This document shows positions 23,398 through 34,880 of a stretch of 64,000 nucleotides of DNA, piece by piece. Position numbers and translations under genes: made by a program. The notes beneath the pieces were generated by a model. That model was given only the letters and a program-made list of their open reading frames with translations, was not told where the DNA came from and did no database searches. Position 1 is the stretch's first letter. Each line of letters begins with the position of its first letter. The stretch spans positions 116,633,468-116,697,467 of the forward strand of contig CM060888.1 in the NCBI GenBank assembly GCA_030762935.1. Direction: 5' to 3'. Source of the stretch: Hymenopus coronatus. Lineage: Eukaryota > Arthropoda > Insecta > Mantodea > Hymenopodidae.

Positions 23398-24295
23398 AAA
23401 AAAATCTGATGTGTTCCATTCACATGACTTTCTCTAAATCTCTGCAACAATTTATTGTTAAAAAGCTAATGATTCTATTTACTTCATCTAATCGAGAAGA
23501 AATTAACAGAAATAGTCCTATTACTTGCTTCCTTGTTAGTAGAAGCGAAATAAGGGAGTACTATAGGTTAAAGTGAGAGTCAAAAGATGGCTGCTAAGTG
23601 ACTGAAGTTCCTTTGTTTGTATGGACAGGAGTTGACAAATTCCTGTATGAGAAAAGTATGTTTTTCAAAGCTGAAGGCAAAACCAAGGAATGTCTCAAAA
23701 ACGATCAACTCCACGAACAAAAAAGTATATAACATAAATTGTGTGTTTTAACGTGCTGTACAGCTTATGTGTTTTAAGTTTTCGTCCATTTTTTACGGTT
23801 TAGCAGTTAGGCAAATTTCCGTAAAAATCATCCAGAATAAAGTAAACTTCAGAGGCCTTTACCAGAAAATTCAAGATATACATTTTATTTGTCAGGTAAA
23901 TATCTTTAATATACGATATTTTAATCAAAACCGTTAGAGCCATTTTTAAGAAAATAAAATTTTTCCAAAATTTATCCATGTAAAGCGTAGTTTTTTTTTT
24001 TTTTTTAAATCTTCGTGTCGGATCCTTGGGCGTTACTGAAGATAAATACCAAGTTTGGTATTTAACGGTATTTTCGTTTTTGAGCTATGCTTCCCACAGA
24101 CACACACACACACATACACACAGACAGACAACCAGACAGACACACACACACATGGACATTGTTCTAGCAATGTTTTTTCTATTCAGGGGGTCTCAAAACT
24201 TATATTTCCGGTGAAATCTCGGTATCGAGTTTTTAGATGCAATACAATACCTTCTCTATACACTATGTACATAGTACTTGTAGAGAAAGTAAAAA
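23398..24295 (+). repeat. HTR-14, full length
   Basis: Starts 'aaaaatctgatgtgttccattcacatgac' and ends 'cttgtagagaaagtaaaaa'. The satellite is a compound CA/CAGA array (24098-24152). A T run (23989-24006) replaces the usual 'ggggtgggggatttt'. The palindrome AAATACCAA-GT-TTGGTATTT is at 24045-24064. Hairpin centre intact (24264-24273). Confidence 0.9.
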
Positions 24296-25075
24296 TGTAT
24301 GTATTTTAAGTCATGATGTTCCAACTGCTTTTATTTTCTTGTTTGGAATCTACGTGGGCAATAACCATTTGGAAAGACATGTCTTTGCTGATTTTACCAA
24401 AGAGTCTAGCACAACGTGGTTGAATGCTATAACATTCATTCATGTGCTCACAAAGTTTTGTATATCTCAGGGTGCCTTTAAGCGAAGTCTCTATAAGTGG
24501 TTAAACAACTGAATGGAAAGCTCCCCTTTCTGTACATTTCCTTATTAACTTTTATTGCAGCACTATGATACCGCCTCTTAAGGCTTCCACTCTACCCCCT
24601 CCCGCTTCTATTCATCTCTTTTCAAAGGCACATCATCGTTCTCACATTAATTGCATACACAAGCTCTGAAATATTTATAGACGCCTCTCTGTGCTCAGCT
24701 AACATCATTACCAGCAACACATCATCCACTGATATTCTTTTATTCAGCTTATGAATGTTTTATAATGTACTTTGATTGATCAACAGGTGAAAAGGTATCG
24801 CCAATTTTAATTTCTATTCACGGTACAACTCAGAATAAATATTATTTTATTCCATTAAATTTATGCAAAGGCCGTTGCTGGTTTTATACTTCACTGCCGT
24901 TGGGTTCGTTCACCATACATTGGCGTCGTATTGGTACACTCAAAGACATTAAAAATACGGTGCAAACACTTATCGTAATACAAGTCCTTTTACTGACCCG
25001 TCCATGTCTATCACCTGTTTGCTATGACCTTAAAAGCGTATTAGATAGGCCACTTTACCGAAGGGAAACATATCT
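24296..25075. other. Unassigned sequence
   Basis: No recognisable gene. The first 60 bases extend an open frame out of HTR-14, which has no homology that I can see. Confidence 0.4.
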
Positions 25076-25596
25076 TGTGATAAATAAAATATGTATCTTG
25101 AGTTTTCTGGGAATAACCTCTGAAAACATGTTTATCCTGGATGAATTTTGCCTAATTTTGCTTAACTACTAAACGTTACAAAAACGTACTACAAAAAATA
25201 TAAGCCTCGTCAAAACCCACAATTTATGCGCTTGACGCTTTTTTTTTTTTTTTTTGGTGGAGGTAACCGTTTCCGAGATACTCCTTGTTATTGGTTTCAA
25301 TTGTGAAGTACTTATATTTTTCTCAAACAGGAACTGTCCGTTTTTCTTTTGTTCTTCTTCTGGCCAAGCAAAGAAGCGATTTGCAATGACAATCGCATAA
25401 CGATAGCTTTTAAAACATTTGACTATCACTTTAGAATAGCACATTCATTTCCCTTCTACTTATAAGGAACTAAGTAATAAGAACATTCTGCTAATGTTTA
25501 CCTCGATTAGCATTGTGTAGAAAGAAGAATAATCTTTTATAAGAAATTTGTTTGAAGAGCTGCTAGAGGAAGTCATGTGAGTGTAACACATCAGAT
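25076..25596 (-). repeat. HTR-15, subtype II, hairpin half missing
   Basis: It begins abruptly at 'ataaataaaatatgtatcttgag', inside the body, and continues to a complete far end ('agtcatgtgagtgtaacacatcag'). The subtype II words 'aactgtccgtttttcttttgttc' and 'ctggccaagcaaagaagcg' are present. An expanded T run (25237-25255) occupies the usual short T tract. Confidence 0.85.
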
Positions 25597-25642
25597 ATCT
25601 TCATTAAATCTTGCAGGTATATCAAGAATTATAGGAGCCATA

Positions 25643-25872
25643 TTTTTTTTTTTTTTTTTTTTTTTAGCTTAACGTCCTTTAACCTGCTTGGTCATATCAG
25701 ACGATGGATGAAATTGGTGAAATGATGCTCAAATGATCTCGGGGTCCATGGAGCTTAAAGTTACTCGACATTCGTCTTCTCAGGATAAGGGAAACCCCCG
25801 AAAAAACCTTATCCAGGTAACTCACCCTTGAATTAGAGGCAGACACGCTACCACCACTCTACCCAGGCGGGG
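25643..25872 (-). mobile_element. S4 SINE with long poly-A tail
   Basis: On the minus strand it ends in a tail of about 23 A (seen as T at 25643-25665) preceded by 'aggttaaaggacgttaagct'. The tRNA-like head, partly decayed, lies at the right end (cgctaccaccactctacccaggcggg). The long tail suggests a relatively recent retrotransposition, and no clear flanking duplication is visible. Confidence 0.78.
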
Positions 25873-25990
25873 ACCGTAAATTTTATTACTACTATAATTG
25901 ATATAAAACCAATTTATATAACTCAAGCTCAATTACTTTTATTCGTTTGATCAGTTGGAATCACTGCGTTTATTTTCAATATGGACATGT

Positions 25991-26830
25991 ACTTATTACT
26001 TTCTCTACACGTACTATGTACATAGTGTATAGAGAAGGTATTGTATTCCACCCAAAAATTCCATACGGAGATTTCCCCAAAAATACATGTTTTGGCTGTC
26101 CCTGAATCCAAAAGAAAAACTTCTGAAAAAAGGTCCGTGTGTGTATGTGTATGTGTGTGTGTCTGTAGACAGCATAGCTTAAAAACGAAAAGACTGTTAA
26201 ATACCAAACTTGGTATTTAAATTCGGTACCTTGCGAGAAACGAAGCTTTTCAAGAAAATCCCCCACAACAAACTACCCTTTATATGGACCTTTTTTTCTA
26301 AAATTTTGATGTTTTCAAAAATGGCTCTAACGCTTTTGATTAAAATGTCGTATATTAAAGATATTTACCTGACAAAAAAAATGTATACCTTGAATTTTCT
26401 GAGAATAGCCTCTGAAGACTACTTTATTCTGGATGAATTTTATGAAATTTTGTATAACTGGTAAACCGTAAGAGATGGACAAAAACTTGCCATACAAAAA
26501 AGTTACAATTTATGCTATGTGATTTTTTTCGTGGAGTTGATCGTTTTTGAGATATTCCTTGTTTTTGGTTTCAGCTTTGAAAATCTTCTACTTTTCTCAT
26601 ACAGGAATTTGTCAACTCCTGTTCATACAAACAAAGGAATTTCAGTCATCTAGCACACCCGCTTTTGACTATCACGATAACCTATGGCGCTCCCTTATTT
26701 CGCTTCTACTTACAAGGAAACAAGTAATACGATTATTTGTGGTATTTTTTTCTTGATTAGCACCAGCTTTTTAACAATAATTTGTTGCAGAGATGTAGAG
26801 AAAGTCATGTGAATGGAACACATCACATTA
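25991..26830 (-). repeat. HTR-16, full length with intact hairpin
   Basis: The hairpin is among the clearest: CTTTCTCTACACGTAC-TATGTACATA-GTGTATAGAGAAGG (25999-26038), with only a two-base bulge. The satellite is short (gtgtgtgtatgtgtatgtgtgtgtgtc). The palindrome is perfect at 26200-26219. Far end 'gaatggaacacatcacatt'. Confidence 0.92.
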
Positions 26831-27854
26831 TTTTTGCTATGCATACCCAGAGCTCATCCTTATTTCCAAGTTGGAATATCTGTGTCATCATCCTGAAAAT
26901 GCTAGAAAGTGGTGAGAATAACTGTGCGAAGCAGAATGAATAACATTCAACCAAATCATCAACTGCTCTAGAGCACTCAGAAAATTGGGTTTTGGTGCAG
27001 ACCACAATATGCTCTACAAATGTATTTCGGTTATTACAGTTTTATTGCACCATCAGGGGCAAATATTATACTCCAAATCTCGTTGCATATGGCTTATTAC
27101 TGAATGAATTAAGGGATATTTCTTTAACGCTATTCATGGGGAGAGATGTTACCTATCTGCAATTTTACGACTCACAGCAAAATACCAGGCACAACGTTTA
27201 ATATCTTTAGAAATCGCTATGGCTTTGCTTACATGCGTAAGCAGAAAAAGAAATGGGGGTTCCCCATTACCAATAAAAAATAACGAAAGTTGTGCGGAAG
27301 CTATAAACTCGCATTTTGCACACAGAACAGTCGTAAAAGTGAGGACGACATTCGGTCGATAAGAAAAAGAAAACTCAACGTTAAGTATGAAGTATGGAAG
27401 AGTGGCTCTGTCGGCTGCACTACCCCACCAGATCCCCCTGAAATATTTTAGGGTGGCATTGTCATTGTCGTTAGATAAACAGTCGGAATTCTTTTATACG
27501 ATGCCATGCCCTTTCGCGATTTTATAGTAACGACAGCAATAACTGAGCAGGCCTGCTTCTCCAACACAGCCACTCTTATTTTACATAAGGTGCCCTGCAG
27601 ACTTCAGTCTCTGAAGTATATTACAGGAGAAGTCAGCAACTTAACCGCTGCTGAATTTTTCATAAGCCAATCATCAGCAAGGCTTTCTTATGATTACCAT
27701 TGTTGCAGAAGAGAATTTTGGTGCATACATCTGGCGTCTTTACCATTACGCGCTTGTACAAAGTCAAATAAACCTAAATTCAATGTTTCATGAGTAAAGT
27801 CACCTAAAATATTCTGTAATTAAAACATCTGTTTAAGATTAGGTTTAGATAGGG
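26831..27854. other. Unassigned sequence
   Basis: The 95-codon open frame at 27506-27793 has somewhat higher G+C but no recognised domain. I cannot support a gene here. Confidence 0.4.
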
Positions 27855-28075
27855 ACGGGTCTCAGGGAGGAAGACCCGATGGACGACCAGATGACAACGG
27901 GTGCAGCATGGACGATACATCGGAACGCCTCTAATACCGCCTTAGTCCTAGCTCGCGGCCCTAAACCTCCCAGCGGACTACCCGACGACGTCGCCAGGTT
28001 AACGTTTCACAATGCTCAGTCCACCATCCAGCCGCAACCGGCTGAACACCGCCGCCTGGTTATTTAACCCTGAAA
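27855..28075. other. GC- and CpG-rich block
   Basis: This 220-bp stretch stands out strongly from the AT-rich surroundings: it includes 'ctcgcggccctaaacc', 'cccgacgacgtcgccagg' and 'ccagccgcaaccggctgaac'. A 62-codon frame spans it but resembles nothing known to me. It is directly followed by a tRNA-like SINE head in reverse, so it may be the body of a composite SINE. Confidence 0.5.
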
Positions 28076-28129
28076 GATAGATGATTATAAACTGGGATTA
28101 GGAAACGCTGAAACGGAAAATTGGGAGGA

Positions 28130-28255
28130 TGTGACGAACCAACCCTGGTGACACGGGTAAACCCCGAAAAATCCCCTTGGGTCAGGTAGACCAGTCACAA
28201 GGATCGAACCCGCGATCCCCGCTGAAACCGCCTGAGCCATCCCTTTCGGTAAAAT
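28130..28255 (-). mobile_element. tRNA-like SINE head (S5-like)
   Basis: On the minus strand an A box (GGCTCAGGCGG) and B box (GGTTCGATCC) are spaced as in a tRNA, followed by 'tgtgactggtctacctgaccc'. The acceptor end and anticodon arm do not fold well, so I call a SINE head and not a tRNA gene. Confidence 0.6.
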
Positions 28256-28875
28256 ATCCGTTTATCTCACATTTTCGAAATCATTCTCATATTTAGCTTT
28301 GGATTCACTTTGAAATTTTCTGATTCAGAACCTCAAGTGTTGTCTATTAAAACAAAACATATACCAGTAGAAAATTATACCATCCTTGAGTAAAGGGCAT
28401 TATATCTCCCTGACAAACAGGTTACAGGCTCAATTCTTGACTGGGGTGGAGAATTTTTCTGTATAGGGCTCGTTCACTACCATTTGCTGAGATTATAAGC
28501 ATTAATGTGAGTGTTTCTTGGTAAAAGCGAATTAAACGACATTTTAAGTATTGCGGTTATTTATAAAGAAGAATTAAAGAATTATGCAGGGAAATAAAAC
28601 GTATCTCGTTGTTTACAAACTAATATGAACAATTAAAAATTTATAACATAATTATGAAAATATTACATCGTTGTCAGCCAAAAGTTTTTACACAATCTCA
28701 AACACAAACGCTTTTAATAATTGAAAGAGGGATTTTGAGAAGAATTTATGGAGTAATTAAAGAAAGAAATGATAGAGAAATGAAAGCTATTCAAAAAGAA
28801 TTGCCTACATTTTCTGTTATTCAAGAGGTTTCCATTTGTGTTGTTTTTTTACCTGACATACCCGAATCGCTTTTA
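28256..28875. other. Unassigned AT-rich sequence
   Basis: Nothing recognisable apart from a 74-codon frame at 28654-28878 without known motifs. Confidence 0.4.
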
Positions 28876-29283
28876 TAAAATGTAAGATATACATTTTATT
28901 TGCCATATAAATATTTTTAATATACGGTATTTTAATCAAAATCGTTAAAGCCATTTTTGAGAAAATAAAAATTTTCAAAATTGTTCTTATGAATAGGGTA
29001 GTTTGCGGTGGAGGTATTTTTCTCAAAAACTTCGTGTCGTATCCCTCGAAGATAGTAAACTTAAATACCAAGTTTGGTATTTTACCGACTTTTCATTTTG
29101 GAGTTATCGTGTTCCCAAAGGGACACACGGACATACACACGGACCTTTTTCTGAAAATACTTTTTTTAGATACAGTGAACCCTAAAACGTATATTTCCGT
29201 GAAGTCGCGGTACAAATTTTTTTTTGGTGAAGTGCATTACCTTCACTATATACTATGTATATAGTTTCGTGTATAAAAAGTAA
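28876..29283 (+). repeat. HTR-17, hairpin half only
   Basis: It begins at 'aagatatacattttatttgcc' (the block just past the body's middle) and runs to the hairpin end. The palindrome AAATACCAA-GT-TTGGTATTT is perfect at 29064-29083. The satellite is a short ACACGGACAT minisatellite (29122-29146). The hairpin is partly decayed (cttcactatatactatgtatatag). Confidence 0.86.
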
Positions 29284-31021
29284 TAAATTATATTTAATCT
29301 ACAAAAGTAAAATATAGGGGTGTTTTGTGTGGTTTTCTCTGGGTTTTTTGGTTTTGCTCGCCCTTGATTCAAACAATTGCTCGAGCATCACCTTTCTTAT
29401 CATTTATTTTCATTTATTTCATACTATCTTCCTTACTCTGATTCCTGGCTACGGGTCATCCCTAGTTCCGGATTCTTCATTCTCTGATTCAATGTTCTCT
29501 GCTCCTGAACCGACTTCTGGCCTTAGATATTCGTGTGTAAGTTAGCCGGTGTGTAACTACATACGACGCAGGTAAATTAAGGGGACAAGGTAGTCTAAGC
29601 ATACGGAAATTACACCTTATGCGAGTTGTATTGCCATTACTCTTAAAGTATGCAATTGTTTTTCCAGAAATTTGTATGAATTATTCTGTAAATCATGACA
29701 ATTATTTCAAGTGGTATTTTGCATTAATAGCTTATGTGGTTGAATCTATAAAAAGCATTTCATTCAGCAGAAAAGTAATAAAATGAATTCATGTGTAACC
29801 TTTTTTCTCTTATACTACTTGCAACATATAATCACACTTTTGCATGCTTGTTTTTAGTGTAATCAACTATCTTCTGAATCTCAATTATTTAGCAATGATG
29901 CAATTTTAGTAGAAATTAAAAAAGAAATATATTTGAAATTCCAAAAAGTAAAAATGTGGAAAACTTGCAATGTTGACACTTTCTTAATATGATCAATATA
30001 TATTATAACATCACGATAGTGGTTCAGAAAGTTCAACTATGTATTCAGCAGATGTATTTCAGCTTTCCAGCTCTCATAGTTTCTGAGAAAATGGTACATT
30101 AGCATCCTAAAAGTATGTTTTGAGAAAACTGAATTTAAATATACAAATGTTTTAAAGATAGGCCTTGCAAAACAGCTTTAAAGAAACGCAGACTGGCATT
30201 TAAATTATATTTAAATTTATTAAAATCCTGTTAATCCCTCAGAAAGTATACATTTTCTTAAACTAGAAATAATAGATGTTTTATTGGTATCTAAAGCAAA
30301 ACAAAAATGTTATTTTTTACCATTTCAGAGTACCTTGCCCTCTTTAATAAGTATGTATGAGTATATTTTCTTTTTACGGCCAATCTAAGGAGACTAGGTC
30401 TGCTGTTCTTAAACATCATAGGCCTGCACAGTGATTGAAATCTTCCTAGATTTGAATTCAGACCTCATCCGTCTATCTAGAAACGGTATATTGTTCTCGA
30501 AAGCTGTGTTCATTAAGCAAGCACCAGATTATAATACAAGTAACTCTGCAAGAGGTACAGGGCGAAATCCAATATGTTTAATAGAATCTTATGCTGTTGG
30601 AGGAAGTACAAAGGCATTTGTCTGGTAACGATGAAGGAACGTTTCATTTCCTGGCTGTGGCGAGAGTGCTGCCTCTAGAGGAAACATCATTCATCTCCGT
30701 CCTATGCTTCTCGGAATCTGGCATTCGTTGCAACGCTACCGGATCCATTCATCCCAGCTACAGCCCGATACACCTACAGCGAGCATCTCAAAGGTGGAGT
30801 CGCTGCAAATAATGGCTTCCATTTGTAACCGGCTCTTAGGTGCGCTCCCTGCCGTGTTTCAAATAAAGCAAGAGCGATGCTAACGTTCAACAAAAGGGTC
30901 GTTCTTCTATAATACTTCATTTTAATAAAGGTGAAAATTAACTCTCACATCTATGCCAATATTATAAAATATTACGCATGCATGTATTAACTTATTTGTT
31001 TTTTAACAAAACTGTCCATTG
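29284..31021. other. Unassigned AT-rich sequence
   Basis: About 1.7 kb without HTR or SINE similarity. A slightly G+C-richer part (30580-30830) has two overlapping frames of 65-73 codons; neither shows a known domain. Confidence 0.4.
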
Positions 31022-31203
31022 CCAGTATCATATAAGCCAGTGTGCCGAAATTTCATCTCGCAGGAGTTCTTTTACAAGACAGTAAATCTCTGATATGGTA
31101 TTTCGCTTTTAAGCGCTCCTAAAATCTATCGGTCTGAGCTAGTTTTGAACTCACGACCTTGAATTCAGACCCGCACCTAACCAACTGAGCTACCCAGACC
31201 GAA
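31022..31203 (-). mobile_element. S3 SINE
   Basis: On the minus strand: A box (GGTAGCTCAGTTGGTTAGGTG), a central 'cgggtctgaattcaagg', B box (GTGAGTTCAAAAC), then 'gattttaggagcgct' and a core 'gtaaaagaactcctgcgag'. The same core appears in the copy at 61235. A perfect acceptor-like pair (cggtctg / cagaccg) encloses the head, so the tRNA part is well preserved. Confidence 0.8.
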
Positions 31204-31208
31204 GGTAT

Positions 31209-31241
31209 GTAGGCATGTATGCATGAATGTATGCATGTATG

Positions 31242-31272
<31 letters not shown>

Positions 31273-31480
31273 TGTATGTAATGTATGTAATGTATGTAAT
31301 GTATGTAATGTATGTATGTATGTAATGTATGTATGTATGTATGTATGTATGTATGTATGTATGTATGTATGTATGTATGTATGTATGTATGTATGTATGT
31401 ATGTATGTATGTATGTATGTATGTATGTATGTATGTATGTATGTATGTATGTATGTATGTATGTATGTATGTGTGTGTAC
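31209..31480. repeat. (ATGT)n microsatellite, ~270 bp
   Basis: A nearly pure tetranucleotide array follows the S3 SINE. At 31267-31326 the unit is repeatedly shifted by an extra A (gtaatgtatgtaatg), giving a 9-bp higher-order period. The right end changes to GTGTGTAC. Apparent open frames in all phases are artefacts of the repeat. Confidence 0.97.
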
Positions 31481-31719
31481 GTATGGTAATCTCAAAAAAA
31501 CAATTGGCGATTTTCATAATTCTTCTATAATTCAGCCTTATACTTTCTGACGAACATGGCGCTACAAAACAACTTAGCATCTCATTTCATAATTTACTGA
31601 AACACTTGAAAGGATTTACAAAGGCTATGTATGAACACATTAAAAAAGCATCAGGACTTTGATTATTGTTAGGTTTACCATGGAATACAAAATAGTTGTA
31701 GATTAAAATACTTTAATCA

Positions 31720-31912
31720 GAATGGATGATGAACCAAATGGGTGAAATAATGCACAAGTACGATCGGGGTTCATAGAGCTTAAAGCTGCCTATGTTTTGT
31801 TTTCTCAAGATAGTGGAAAACCCAGAAAAACGCTTATCCGGGTAATCACCCTAATAGAGATTCGAACTCGCACCTCTTTAACATATTCATACACGGTACT
31901 CCACGGGTGGAC
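31720..31912 (-). mobile_element. S4 SINE, decayed copy
   Basis: It shares the ordered words 'aatggatgatgaacc', 'gggtgaaataatgcacaag', 'ggggttcatagagcttaaag', 'ctcaagatagtgg', 'cgcttatccgggtaatcacc' and a reversed B box (gagattcgaactcgcacctc) with the copies at 22215 and 25643. Confidence 0.75.
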
Positions 31913-33989
31913 TAAATTGTTGTTACGCCACAGAAATTGTATGCAAAGTAAGACCTACGTTGGCAGTATTGTGTATGTTTCGCCTTGAAACACCTACACA
32001 CACACACATACACACCATTTACACACATTTTTCATGATGGCACCGAACCAATATGTGGTCTTTGCTGCTCAGATCCTATATTATACAAAAATATGGTTTA
32101 TAACACCATACGCTAAAATCGTCTCCTGCTAAAAAGCCGCGTGTCTGACCCACGCAAATGGAGGTAACGCAGGTAGGCTGGGAAACACCGAATCGCGTGC
32201 TTTAGCAGTGTTTTCATAAGTATACTGCACAGTGTTTAGCTAATATTAAGATAATTTTTTATTATACGAAACTCAGCTAAAGAATCTATACCTTTAGTTA
32301 TTTGTTTATTCTTCCAATGTACAATTTCATCATAATAGACAATGAATGGAAAGACATTACCAGTAAACAAGTTTATATATATGTCGCTAATAATATCTTT
32401 TAGGGGCAATTTGGTTAGTGGTTTTGTGATGGAGGTAAGAAACTGATAAAGACAACAGATGATTTAAAATACTATGGGAATGCAAATAACGTTAAGCAAA
32501 ATAACTTCCTTTTGCAGTGAGATAAGAGATTCATTTTTCGGTCTTTAACTCTTGGTACTAAATGAAACGTTCTTAGGTATATTTACCAGCAAGTTCTTCG
32601 GAATATTTACAACAATGTTGAGAGTTTACTATTAGAATAATTAAAAATGAATAGGATAATAAACACAAAACAAACGTGGTTAAGTCAATCAAGAAAGCCG
32701 TGAAGAGTCCGTGTCGCATGCAGTATTTTACTTAGCCGATTGCTCTTTGCTGTAAGCCAGGATAGTTTAGTCGATAACGAACAAGTAGCAACCCATTTGT
32801 TTTCATGGCGCGTGCTTGCTGGCCAAGATCATCCTCTGAGGTCTATGTGGGTATCAGTCACTAGTACTTCGTGCCTTGCCTAACTTCAAATGATTTTTAA
32901 TGTTGCGTAAAACTCTCCTTAAAGAGTTTCAAAGCTATGAAACTTCGGACTAGTTTAGATAAAAGGTATTAGACTGGTATACTCGTTTGGTGTGTATATA
33001 TGAACAGGAATTAGCAACTAGGAAAACAGAAGCTAGGTAAACAAAGAGATCGAATATGTTTATAGTGATCCGATACGAAAACTATAACAATATCAAACTG
33101 TTTCAATAACTCTCAGGTAAAAAATAGTGCATTAATATATTTTTACTGCATTAAAATTCGTTGGTGCAAAGAGAAAAAATTGCTATCATTAGAAATCACT
33201 AACTTGTATTTTATAATTAAAAATATAGAAAGTAATTTTTCTCGGTGGTCGCAAGCTAATGTCTTGTACTAAGAGGTTAACTTAGCAATCTGGGAGTGGG
33301 GAATCTTCACCAGTTTCACATCTATTTTATTGCATATGCCAAGAAAACATATGTGAAAACTGTAAAACTTTTTTGATAATAAATAATTACGGGACCACAG
33401 AGAAGGTAAACATTTAAACTATTATAATTAATGCAACCCAAAAGCATAATAAGCATAAAAAGCGTAACAGGACTTTAGACATGTGGTAGCCACTCAGAAC
33501 ATGATTTTGGGAGGCTAAGAGTTAGGACAAATAAGTTTTAAAAGCACAATAAAGCATAATTTTAAAAAATAAACAAAAAGTACAGTATGTAATATATAAC
33601 ATAATTCTAACATTTTAAACAGTCAGTTAATTTCCAACAATAGGTTGAATGAATAAATTAAACTTTATTATCAGCAGCAAGCAAAAGTTCAACAATGAAC
33701 CTTTATAGTCAGTATATAAGCTGAATCAGAGCAGTTCATATATGTTGAACACCAGCATGCCAAAACAGGTTGTAAATGCAATTTAAAGGGTTCGTGTGTT
33801 TCCCACAGATCATTTTGTGGCTGAAAAGGGGAAAGTTTGATTTACCTTAAGTTTGGAGTGTATTAATTTTGAAAAAAGGCCATTGTGCAAAAGCATGTGG
33901 AAAGTTTTAAACATAGATCTCGGAAACAGAGTGATGGACATTGATCAATCTCAGGCAATTCTAGCAGCATTCGTACTAGTACTATACCT
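31913..33989. other. Unassigned AT-rich sequence
   Basis: Two kilobases without a recognisable element. The last 250 bases may include the upstream part of the hAT-like remnant, but I cannot read it with confidence. Confidence 0.4.
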
Positions 33990-34880
33990 TCAATGTGTCA
34001 GTGTATGCAAAGTTCAAAGGATAATATGAAAGAAATGGTTAAAGCATTCACTTCTGCTGGTGTTCCATTTCATGTCTTCCGCAACGAACAGTTTCGTCAG
34101 TGGGTAGCAACAGGTACAAATATGAAACCGGCTCCCCGTGAAACCACTTTGAGAAGATATTTTGTCAAATGTGCTGAAGAAGACCTTCAGGAAACCAAGT
34201 CAAAATATGACAGAAAATCTGTTTATCTAGTGGTTGATGAAACGACAGATATAAAGAATTTGTAAGGTGGTGAATATTCTTGTTGCTCCATTGGGTGCTT
34301 TGGGCGAGAAACCTCGTCATGTGAAAACCAAAATTGTACAACATTGCAATGCTGATTTTATAGTAAATTTAATACTTGACACACCAGATCTTACTGATAT
34401 TCACGGTCTAACTTAATTGTTTTATTTCAGTGCAACGTATATGCTTTTTGCTGGCAGGCAATTGGCTGGAGTTGCGCCTCAGCTTTTACATTCTATCTGT
34501 TGGGCGCATGTGTTGCATCTTTGTGCTGAAGAGTTAGACTTGAGCTCAAAATTGCTGATGAATTCATTGCAGCTATTAAGATAGCTTTAGTGAAAACTCC
34601 AGCCAGAATAGAGAGATTACTGGAAAGCTTAAAAGAAACAGGAGCGTCTGATTGCTGATAAATTCATTGCAGCTATTAAGACAGCTTTAGTGAAAATTCC
34701 AGCCAGAACAAAGAGATTACTGGAATGCTTAAAAGAATCAGAAGCATTTGATCTGCCTCCAGTTCCTGTAATCACTCGTTGGGGCACATGGCTGAAGGCA
34801 GGACAATACCACTGTATCAATTTTAATGCAGTTAAACGTTGGATTGACCTGGAAGATGTGAAGGTAGTGCTTCTGTAACA
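33990..34880 (+). pseudogene. hAT-like transposase remnant
   Basis: The first frame (33993-34265) reads AFTSAGVPFHVFRNEQFRQW, then TTLRRYFVKC and VYLVVDETTDIKNL. This order (hydrophobic helix, LR-x-YxxxC, then V-x-DETTD with the first catalytic Asp) is that of hAT-superfamily transposases and their domesticated relatives. After a stop at 34263 the same frame is picked up as VVNILVAPLGALGEKPRHVKT. Further on come LLHSICWAHVLHLCAEEL (like the 'CxAHxLxL' hAT block) and PVPVITRWGTWLKAGQYH (the 'TRWxTWL' block). Stops and a 100-bp internal duplication break it. The full protein would normally be 500-700 residues; only the middle third is visible. No terminal inverted repeats were found. Confidence 0.72.
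34551..34750 (+). repeat. 100-bp tandem duplication inside the hAT-like remnant
   Basis: Positions 34551-34650 and 34651-34750 are two copies of one unit starting 'attgctgat(g/a)aattcattgc' and ending near 'cttaaaagaa(a/t)cag'. They differ at roughly 12 sites. The length is not a multiple of three, so the event shifts the frame. Confidence 0.93.

Noticed and set aside
31119..31580. Long open frames of 70-153 codons in all phases
   Set aside because: They are translations of the (ATGT)n array (repeating MYVC / THIHTYIH) and carry no information.
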